Source: Saccharomyces uvarum (taxonomy: Eukaryota; Ascomycota; Saccharomycetes; Saccharomycetales; Saccharomycetaceae). From it: a stretch of 64,000 bases of DNA. Made by a program: the position numbers and the translations under genes. The stretch covers positions 744,001 to 808,000 of the forward strand of contig OX365940.1 in NCBI GenBank assembly GCA_947243795.1. Reading direction: 5' to 3'. This document shows, piece after piece, positions 48,705-57,846 of this stretch (the first letter of the stretch is position 1; every line of letters starts with the position of its first letter). The notes under the pieces were generated by a model. That model searched no databases and was not told the origin of the DNA. It saw nothing but the letters and a program-made list of their open reading frames with translations.

Positions 48705-49802
48705 TTAGGCTTTGTCATAGGGCAGTTTTATAAGACAGTCATCTAAGTCGTAATCAGAGAGCTCATCCTCATCCATTGAGTAGCCTTTGACTTGGAAAAA
48801 GGTCCTCTTGTTCAAAGCATCTTCTGTTTCTTTGCGATTTAATTGTTGTAGCTTGGATTTATCTTTTGACGTCAACCTTTTATCCTTTAATAACTTCTCC
48901 ACAGGTATGTAGTCTTCTCTCGTCTTGCATAACAACTCTTTCAAACATGATTTAGTCTTCTTGGGCTGGTTATACTTTTTTAAAGTCTCCTTAGGTAATT
49001 TAAACTTGCCTTTTTTGAACTTTTCTGGAATATCATTGTATAATTCTAACGATTTCATATAAATATCCGACATATCTTCATTCATTTCGCAGCCTCTCGA
49101 AATTATATCGTGGTAAGTGAATTTGATTCGTCGATTGGCCTGGATGGGCTCGTTGTCTATCTGACTTATCCTTATATTGTTAGAATGCATGTCCTGCCTT
49201 ACGTCAAACTCGTTCTCCTTCGCTATTTTATCATGCAGTCCCTCGAATAGACTATCCAGTTTAACTAAAATATTTCGGGATATTTCATTCGGTATGTTCA
49301 GTTCATCCACATCTACCGTTACACCATGCCCGAAAGCTGATTCGGAAAGACATTTTTGCCACTGAGCATCCAATTCCACTCTCATCATGTCAGAAGCATG
49401 AACTAAAGCTCTGTCTGAAACCTCTCCAGGCTGTATGTTTACGTTTTCAATACCTTCCGGTATATCTTCGTACAATTTATCCACGTGAGGGTCAATGATC
49501 GTGTTGGGATTGGGCCAACTTGTCCAATTATCCTTAATTTGGGTCTTTACAAATTGGTTTACTTCGTAAAAGTGCTTTCTCTCATTTGCCCTGTATAATA
49601 GTTTTTTTAAAAGGTATGCAGAGTATAAATGTAAGGAAAGATCGACTCTATGTGAGTGCTCTAAAGAGTCCAATACTTCGTTTGCCATTTTTAAAGTCTC
49701 CTTATCGGCTGTCGTGATAGCAATTTCAGAACTTTGTGTGACATTTTCGATCGGAACATCGATCTGAGTCTCAATTTGACCTTCTTCGTCAGAATCACTC
49801 AT
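48705..49802 (-). CDS. RRN9: RNA polymerase I upstream activating factor subunit Rrn9
   Basis: Rrn9 is a subunit of UAF (with Rrn5, Rrn10, Uaf30 and histones H3/H4), which binds the rDNA upstream element and recruits TBP for Pol I initiation. The 365-residue length equals the S. cerevisiae protein. It has an acidic start (MSDSDEEGQIETQID), the conserved block NVTQSSEIAI...LHLYSAYLLKKLLYRAN and WTSWPNPNTIIDP, and an acidic end (SMDEDELSDYDLDDCLIKLP). Confidence 0.95.
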   Translation of the reverse strand: MSDSDEEGQIETQIDVPIENVTQSSEIAITTADKETLKMANEVLDSLEHSHRVDLSLHLYSAYLLKKLLYRANERKHFYEVNQFVKTQIKDNWTSWPNPNTIIDPHVDKLYEDIPEGIENVNIQPGEVSDRALVHASDMMRVELDAQWQKCLSESAFGHGVTVDVDELNIPNEISRNILVKLDSLFEGLHDKIAKENEFDVRQDMHSNNIRISQIDNEPIQANRRIKFTYHDIISRGCEMNEDMSDIYMKSLELYNDIPEKFKKGKFKLPKETLKKYNQPKKTKSCLKELLCKTREDYIPVEKLLKDKRLTSKDKSKLQQLNRKETEDALNKRTFFQVKGYSMDEDELSDYDLDDCLIKLPYDKA

Positions 49803-50171
49803 TAAAAATCTGCGTAATAATCACTTTTAAAATTCCGTTTTTTGTTTGGAAAAAGCACAGTGCTTCAATATATTCTATAACTATCCAAACAGAAACGATC
49901 ACCGGTGCATTAAGATCTTTATCTTTATCGTGAAATATGCACGCAATTCCTGTATTTAGTGATCTTCGAACACGAAAAGGCCTTTTGTTTATTTTGATGT
50001 AAAAAATGTAATAGTGAAAAATTATAAAAAGTATTTTCTAGAACTTTCAAAGATAAAGTATCAAAATAAAGAAGAAATGGAAATCCTTAAATAATGAAAA
50101 TAGCTAATTAATGGGTAAAGGTAGCTCTTCGTCGTCTCAATAGCAATCAAACTATTTTCTTGCAGAAAGGC
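49803..50171. other. RRN9 promoter region
   Basis: AT-rich sequence upstream of RRN9. No second gene and no named motif is seen before the URA10-like relic begins. Confidence 0.35.
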
Positions 50172-50563
50172 AAGCATATTGAACATTTTGGAAGGATCTG
50201 ATTGTACCTATAAGACGTGCGCATCTAGCTTGAGTACATTCTTCGGGTTGTATATCTAGTTACGTCAACTTAAAGCTTGTAATGGCCTCTATCTTGAATA
50301 AAATAGAGGGGGGGGGGTAATGGCATCTTTCGAGCTTGAAAGGCATGTAGAAATCAAACCCAAAAAAGATCCCGTGGTTTTGAAGAGAAGCTGAGCCATG
50401 TCGATCAGACGTGTAGTAAGTACAGATTATACCATGGCAATGGGAGGGGCACGTGAGATAGGGTCAATAAGTAGATAGGTAGCACCTCTGTAAAGACACA
50501 GATAAAAAGCAGATAAGCCCGGCTAAAGAGAATTCATATAAGGCGATTTACTTCTATATATCA
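50172..50563 (-). pseudogene. Relic of a second URA10 copy (coding scrap plus promoter)
   Basis: Two kinds of URA10 sequence recur here. First, 22 consecutive bases at 50172-50193 are identical to URA10 coding bases 51402-51423. Second, from about 50279 to 50563 the sequence aligns collinearly with the promoter of URA10 (about 51804-52101). Shared blocks include TGTAATGG, AATCAAACCCAAA, an exact 25-base block (50524-50548 against 52065-52089) and the CACGTG box (50450 against 51991). The order and orientation (minus strand) are the same as in URA10. I infer an old tandem duplication of URA10 from which nearly all the coding region was lost. The promoter parts are now roughly 60% alike, so the duplication is not recent. 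Confidence 0.75.
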
Positions 50564-51036
50564 TACCCTACAACCTCACCTCACCTCACCCCACGCCATC
50601 TCTTGTTTCTTCTAAGATCAGCAGCATTCCCATTATATCATAATGGTAAACAAGTAAATCGCATAGGCAATATCTTGAATATTTCCAATTTTGTGAAATG
50701 GGTATACTGAGTTGAGAAAAGCGTATTTGTACAAGCGTCGAGATTCTCTGCTGACATTTTCGCTCGATCTTCTTCTCGAGCTTTGGGGCAGCTTGTGTGA
50801 TATGTGGCTTTCAAAGTGAAGCGTTACAAGCGTTACAATAAAAAAGATATTAAAAACCTGAAAAGACAGAGATAGCTGACTGGTGGGTAAAGGAAACTCA
50901 TTGTTATTTTAGGAACAATCAAGCACATTTCTCTTGTAGATAGGCTAATGTATGTAAGGAAGAAAAAGGAATCGAAAAAAAACTCGGCGGATATATTCAT
51001 ATAAAATAAAAAATATTCAAACAATGCGTATACAGT
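50564..51036. other. Intergenic sequence between URA10 relic and URA10
   Basis: These 0.47 kb include the URA10 3' end. A CTCACCTCACCTCACCCCAC tandem pentamer run lies near 50573-50593. No gene is supported; a 63-codon frame here has no similarity. Some of it may be upstream sequence carried with the duplication. Confidence 0.4.
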
Positions 51037-52268
<1,232 letters not shown>

Positions 52269-52856
52269 TTATAATTGTATTGCCGAATACCTGTTTATGC
52301 TACTCTGGGCCCAATCGTACATTTCGTAGTCGCCTGTAGCATTAGCGGTATCAGAGATCTGTTGAAGGGCTGCCACTCTCTCAGCCAGTGTTTCAGGTGC
52401 CACCTCTAACACAACACCGTTGGATTCAATAATCGTGGAGTTATCGTTAGCACCACGCTTGGACACTCTGTGCTTAGATATATCTGCACATTGCTTACCG
52501 GCGCCGTCAAGAACATTTGCCCATATGTCAGTTTTACTTGCATGACAATAATCGTACAATTTCATACTCCCTGCATTATCACCTGTGTCAATGTTATAGC
52601 ATGTTTCTCTCCACAAGTTGCTGTACCCGTTTTAGTCACCGCTACAGCCAGTCTTAACCCGTACTGAAGCATATACGTCATAGTCATTCTTATTGACTGT
52701 TCTAAAATTATGTCTACCTTGTATATTGATACATTGGTTCTCAGCAGCTCTGCCACCTATATTAGCATCACACCTACTACCTGAGTATGCAATAATGTCT
52801 GCATTTCCAAGCGCTAGCATGGCTGCGACCACTAACAATTTTGGAGTGGACGTCAT
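52269..52856 (-). pseudogene. Fossil of a small secreted cysteine-containing protein, possibly killer-toxin-like
   Basis: The readable parts show a signal-peptide-like start (MTSTPKLLVVAAMLALGNAD), a Cys-containing domain of the small secreted fungal type (SGSRCDANIGG, ENQCINIQGRHNF), a further Cys-containing part (WRETCYNIDTG) and a Kex2-type dibasic site (SKR|GAND) before the C-terminal segment. This layout resembles secreted yeast killer-type or antifungal proteins, but I cannot name the family with certainty. The locus looks broken, with about one break, and otherwise rather well preserved, so the loss may be recent. A TATA-like sequence lies at about 52960-52970. No such gene is known to me between URA10 and SCS7 in S. 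cerevisiae. Confidence 0.5.
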
Positions 52857-53249
52857 GATGTCTTTAATGGATATATTACTTTTATATACACAATAATTAT
52901 GATAATAACTATAAAATAAATAGCCTCTCTATCTAGCCCAAGGCTCCAGCAAGCACTGCTATTTATATATGTCGGTTACAATCAAGCACTCGATTTCTAT
53001 GCAAATTGTTGAGGATTTGGCCAATATTGAGTCGAATAGAAGGTTCGTTACAAGAGGGATTGAATAGTTCGCGTCCAAAGAACGTTTCTACCACCAATTC
53101 GAAGTAAACCAACAGAAATTGAATGTTATGTGCTCAAAGACTCAAGGCGTTGCCAAAAGACGATAAGAATTTAATTAGCTCGTACAGCCCGTCATTACTA
53201 TGTCCAGGCGATTGCTTGTTGCAGCAATGGCACCTTTTCCTCTCTTTCC
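52857..53249. other. Spacer between toxin-like fossil and Ty3/gypsy fossil
   Basis: AT-rich sequence with the TATA-like remnant upstream of the toxin-like fossil. The right part probably includes unrecognisable retroelement decay. No gene is seen. Confidence 0.35.
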
Positions 53250-55310
53250 AAACCTTGCAATAGTTGCTTAGATTTTTCAACAACGCCTGTCAAGCTAGAG
53301 TTATCTAACCAAGAAAAGCGCAACCACCTTCACAAGGAAGTAATCTTAGAGCCGAGCGACAAAGTACTGGTACACCCAGACGCTTAATTCACGAAAGGAA
53401 AACATCGGAAAATTCAATCAATTAACTCGTGGCCTTCTAAAATTATTGAACGAATTCAAGATCATTCGTTTTGAAGTAGACTTATCATCGTGTACTCGTC
53501 GAATGGCTGAAACCGTTCAATAAAACGACTGTTGTAAAATGGAGAAATCACGATCCCAAGATGAACTGGATAGCAGTAGGGTCCAATTAGTTTACGTAAG
53601 GCTCGGCACGTTCTGGGGTGGCCTGTGTGGCTGGATTGCCACTATATTTAGCTAGATTAACTCCTAATCATTTTTTGTCGGTATACGCGGTATTCGCAAA
53701 ACGATTGACTCTGTCCGACATAATCATGTTGAGAAAGCCGCACCAACATAGCATGTATAGGAAGGACTAAGAGATCTGTAAGACCTGAGGTACCTACCGT
53801 GTTCTGGCGTGGAAAAAAGTGTACTCGTTTCGAAAATCTATCGACTGCAAGGAGAACCATATGATTATTTGAAAATCTTTCAGGATTCCTGTTGGAGAAT
53901 CTGAAGCAACCTCATTCCACCGTAACTCTGGGAATGGGAGTGCATGTGATGGTTTTTGTGTGTGTGAATGTGTTGCTTAATCAATTGGAAATTCACACAT
54001 GTGGTTCATATATTCTCTCGCGCCTAGACATGACCATAAACATCTTGGTTCAATTTTAATCTCGTGGATGGATACCGAAGTGACAACCGGACAGTTGGAA
54101 AATCGTAAAAGGTCCTTGAGATTGATTGACTAACTTTTTCAAGTATGCAAATACGGCCTTGATACATTAGTACTTAGTTCGCTCCAACTGTGAAGTGGGC
54201 TCGGAAATTGTTTGGATAGTTTCCATTTTTTCCTATTTTTACACTGTGCCTAGTCAGTATGTTTTGTCTGGTCTTCCGTCAATCGTACTTGTCAGACTAG
54301 CACTGTACTGCACCAGACATATTTATCATATAACATTTTTAAACTCTCAGGGTCTAGTTCTTTCGAACTCAGTTCGAATCGGACCAGGGACGTACGTGAT
54401 AATGGATCGGCTGCTACGTTCTCTGAGCCTTTTAGGTATAATAGCTTGAAGACATAAACTAAGACCGGCAAGCCAGGTGGCAATTCGTCGAGATTGTTCC
54501 TTCTTACTCTGAAGAGAAAGCAATGAGACATGGTCTTTTCCGAAAATGAAATGATGACCATGTAGTGAATATAAGAATGCTCAGGTGCCTGCCTGACAAA
54601 CAAGTGTTCCAATTCTCTCGATGGATAGTTCTTTTGTGGGCTCTGACCGCATCCAGCACCTCTTTTTAACTTGTGTCTTCTCTAATACGGCGCCTCATCC
54701 TTCCATGCTAGGATCCGTTGTTAATCTGTAATGAATGAGATTGATAATGGAGCGAAACTCAATGCTTGCTTATTTCCTCCTGTTTCCTTCTTTGAGGAGA
54801 AGTTCACTAGTGGCGGGGCAATTTGTTTAAAGTTGGGCATGAACCTTTTTGAGAAGTCGCACATTCCTCAGAAGCGTTGTACGCTCTTGATCTTGTTTTT
54901 TACCTCCTTTTTCCTGATTGTATCGCATCACAACGGTTCAATTTAGCGTCGAGAAACTTGGCAGCCTTGGAATTCGACGGATTGTTGGCCGAACTTGCAT
55001 TCGTATACTCTTGCAGTTAGCTTAGTACTGTATCTACTTGTTGCCAGCGTTATTCTTTTGCGTGACTGAAGATCAGAACGTCGTTTTAGTAGACTACTAC
55101 GAAATCGAAATCCCGGAACAGATCGGACATATGTCTGGCGAAAGTTTTAGGTGCGTTAGCCAGCCTAAAAGGATTTTTTTGGTATTGATATATGCTGAAA
55201 GGTATGGCAAAACTGGTTGATTTCTTGTGTTCGAATCTCATCGGGAGATTTACTTCTACTTGCCATCCTCACAAGGCCGAAAGCAAGTCAACCGTACAGC
55301 CTTGAATGTC
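53250..55310 (-). mobile_element. Decayed Ty3/gypsy retrotransposon pol fossil
   Basis: Family-level traces of a Ty3/gypsy pol region can be read mostly on the minus strand: reverse transcriptase traces at about 54980-55310 (MSDLFRDFDFVVVY), the RNase H end or tether at about 54290-54460 (YLKGSENVAADPLSR), and integrase core at about 53560-53900 (LLAVDRFSKRVHF). A trace of the integrase C-terminal region (SDKVLVHPDA) lies at about 53260-53520 on the plus strand, so the fossil has been rearranged. No gag, protease or LTRs are recognised. It is heavily broken (many breaks), old and not functional. It lies on the downstream side of tRNA-Gln. Confidence 0.85.
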
Positions 55311-55433
55311 TTTCTATATTGTCATTAAGCACGCTTAATCGAGCAAGTGTGCTCGCCAAGCGCCTTATGCACCCTTTGTCTTGACTTGGAAAGTATATAT
55401 AGAGAAGGAGTTTTTCAAAAAAAAAATGAAATC

Positions 55434-55505
55434 AGGTCCTACCCGGATTCGAACTGGGGTTGTTCGGATCAGAACCGAAAGTGATAACCACTACACTATA
55501 GGACC
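55434..55505 (-). tRNA. tQ(CUG): tRNA-Gln, anticodon CUG
   Basis: The reverse strand reads GGTCCTATAGTGTAGTGG, continues through the anticodon loop with CTG in GGTTCTGATCC, has the B box GGTTCGAATCC-like AGTTCGAATCC, and ends TAGGACC plus discriminator T. The acceptor arms GGTCCTA/TAGGACC pair fully. A run of T (Pol III terminator) follows directly on the minus strand. In S. cerevisiae the CUG-reading glutamine tRNA is a single-copy essential gene (CDC65) at this same position beside SCS7. Confidence 0.97.
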
Positions 55506-55634
55506 GTAATCTTCTGATGTTGATGTTAGCTAAAGGCTCGGTAGTTATGGAATTTGTAATAGTATAATATCCAGCGTACGCGTCTTATGTGCCATCACTG
55601 TTAGAAGAGTGGAAGTGTTGGAATAAGGTGATCT

Positions 55635-55972
55635 TGTTGGAACAAGATTCAACTATCATCCATCTATTACTATTTTATACGGTATTACGAGATGACACAA
55701 ATTACAAGACCAGTAAAACAGGATCCAGGCTGTAAGCGAAAAATAATGGAAGCTAAAGCGCAAAGAATGATACTGTAATAGGATCAATGAGCGTAAATAT
55801 ATAAAAAAGTATAACATAAAAAAAACTATTTGTGATATTACGCAAAACTGTTATTTCCTTTTTGTGGATTCCTGAATGCATGAGGAAAATATCTAGTATA
55901 ATCGGTATGAGAAATACTATAACATCGAATAAAAATGGAATCCCAAAAAAATGAATTGCAGTACTTTTTTTT
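55635..55972 (+). mobile_element. Solo LTR, Ty1/Ty2 delta-like, upstream of tRNA-Gln
   Basis: It starts TGTTGGAACAAGATTCAACT and carries the delta landmarks TATACGGTATTA, GTAATAGGATCAATGA, GATTCCTGAATGC, ATATCTAGTATAAT and GGAATCCCA in order. The left half closely resembles the LTR at 13519-13850, so both come from the same or a sister family. The right end is blurred: similarity fades after AATCCCA at about 55945, and no clear target duplication was found. The LTR lies about 130 bp upstream of tRNA-Gln, the usual Ty1-class zone. A second TGTTGGAATAAGG start-like string occurs just before it, at 55617. Confidence 0.85.
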
Positions 55973-56211
55973 TGTTGTTGTCTCGTATAGCCGTCGTTGT
56001 CGGAAAAGACTTTTTACTCGACAAGTTTGATCATTTATCTCATTCATTTTTTTTTTTCATACATATATATATACGTATGAATACATACAGTAGTATAAAT
56101 AAAGGGTTAAAATAAATATTTAGACAGGAAAAATTACTTTTTATTCAACTTTTTGCTGTTTTGATTTTTTGAGTTCTACCACAATATGTATAAATACGAC
56201 CATCAGGTTAT

Positions 56212-57366
56212 TCACTCGTACTTCATCTTTGACAAAGGAGCATCAGGACCCAAGTAGGTACCAAAGACGTCGTCCCAGAACCAAGAGGTGACACCAAAGC
56301 CCAACTGGTAGTTTTTGTAGTGATGTTCCAAGTGATACTTCTTCAACTTACGCATAAAGGGAGGCAATTTAGAATGGTGAATAAAGTAATGACATTCGTC
56401 GTAACAAACGTAACCGAAAAGACCACCAGCGAAGCCAGCATAAGCCCAGTACAGTGGCAATAAAGCGAAAACTAGCTTGTAGAATGGAGCACACAGAATG
56501 ACAAATAACGAGGGAGGCATCACCAAACGGTACCCGTCCATGGGTAAGTAATGGTGACAACCGTGTAGTAGAAAATGAGTAGCGAAGGCAATGTTACTTT
56601 CGGGCAGCCAATCGTCGAAATGGAACAGGAAACGATGCAGACTGTACTCGATCAAAGTCCAAACAAACATACCGACGCCGAACAGGAAGCACGCAAAGAG
56701 CGGGTTCATATTCTTCAAAGCGACACCCATGTGGTACACCACCACGGGCACCCACGCGACGGGGACGACCCACCAAGCAGTTTTGGTTAATGGCTCCAAG
56801 AAATTACCGAATAATGGAGCAGACCCCTTACCGTAATGCCTTGGCCTGTGGATTTGGTCGACGTAGAAGTCTCTCGTGAAGTCGCTACGTAGGATCTGCA
56901 TCAACAAAGGCTTGTTCAAATCCAAAAACTTGTGTTTCTTGTAGTCACTTCCGTAGTCGGTGGCGATACTCAGCTTCTCCTCGGTAGGCAAGTCCTTCAC
57001 AAAAGTAGTGGAGTCGAACTCGGTCCCGTCAGCAGACAGCTGTACTTCGACCTTATGGTTCTTGTTGGTCAGCAACCTCGTGGCCTCTTCGTCAGTAGCC
57101 AAGTAACCAACCAAGTATTCGTCCTCCAGGATTTCGTACGCGGATTCGCTGTGTTCATGTACATCGCTGTCTTTCATGACCTCCGTAATGTCCTTACCAG
57201 CATAGTCCAAGATGAACTCCTCACCACCGGGGTGCTCGCTCAAGAACTTGGTCACGTCATAAATCTTTCTGTTCTGATAGGTAACCCAGCAATCCTTAGC
57301 AGTGTTGTGTTCTCCTACCGTCTTCTTGGAAAACAGCTCCAGCGTCTTGGAAGTATTGGTCGACAT
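56212..57366 (-). CDS. SCS7: Sphingolipid fatty-acid alpha-hydroxylase Scs7
   Basis: Scs7 hydroxylates C-2 of the very-long-chain fatty acid of ceramides in the ER. The 384-residue length equals the S. cerevisiae protein. The N-terminal cytochrome b5 domain (about residues 10-90) has the heme-binding HPGG at 45-48 and a second heme His around residue 72 (SDVHEHSE). The hydroxylase domain has the di-iron histidine boxes [21 protein letters not shown] and HLEHHYKN between membrane helices. The C-terminus ends SKMKYE. Confidence 0.97.
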   Translation of the reverse strand: MSTNTSKTLELFSKKTVGEHNTAKDCWVTYQNRKIYDVTKFLSEHPGGEEFILDYAGKDITEVMKDSDVHEHSESAYEILEDEYLVGYLATDEEATRLLTNKNHKVEVQLSADGTEFDSTTFVKDLPTEEKLSIATDYGSDYKKHKFLDLNKPLLMQILRSDFTRDFYVDQIHRPRHYGKGSAPLFGNFLEPLTKTAWWVVPVAWVPVVVYHMGVALKNMNPLFACFLFGVGMFVWTLIEYSLHRFLFHFDDWLPESNIAFATHFLLHGCHHYLPMDGYRLVMPPSLFVILCAPFYKLVFALLPLYWAYAGFAGGLFGYVCYDECHYFIHHSKLPPFMRKLKKYHLEHHYKNYQLGFGVTSWFWDDVFGTYLGPDAPLSKMKYE

Positions 57367-57846
57367 CTTCGTAGCTCTGTTCTATCACTGTTCCTTACAG
57401 CTCCTCGCCTAAACAATAGGAAATAACCGAAAAACAATACAAACAATAGCGTCTATTGCTAAATATTATCTGTTCTTATACCGTTGTAAACTAAAATAAA
57501 AAAAATAACGGTAACCAGATGGCGCACGTCAGTAAATCCCCGCATAAACCCGTTATATTTCCGATATTATGCGGGCATTTCTTAGCAGGGGACCGGTTCC
57601 GCGGGTGAGACACCTTTTTTCCGACCCGCGAGCAACTTTTTACTAAAAGCTGGACGGTTCATAAGTGCAATTAATTGACTATTGTCCTCAGAGAGGTTTG
57701 TTGTTCGTTGCACCCTCGTATAAACTGTTGTGTTTGGGGAATTGCTTGCTGGAGTTGTACACATCTTGATGAGCTTGAACTCTTTTTTTTTTTTATATGT
57801 ACGTGTGATGTGTATATGTCTATGTATGCAGCGCGCCGAAGCCCTC
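57367..57846 (-). promoter_or_regulatory. SCS7 promoter / ZDS1 3' region
   Basis: A 480-bp tandem region. It includes a perfect inverted repeat, CCCGCATAA (57539-57547) and TTATGCGGG (57567-57575), with a 19-bp spacer about 170-210 bp upstream of SCS7. A second GC-rich inverted pair (CGCGGGT / ACCCGCG) lies near 57600-57632. No gene is supported. Confidence 0.5.

Noticed and set aside
50833-51024. 63-codon frame between the URA10 relic and URA10
   Set aside because: AT-rich, hydrophobic by composition and without similarity; probably URA10 3' flank.
54195-55220. Plus-strand open frames of 60-84 codons across the gypsy fossil
   Set aside because: The minus strand shows pol traces there, so these are chance frames in decayed retroelement DNA.
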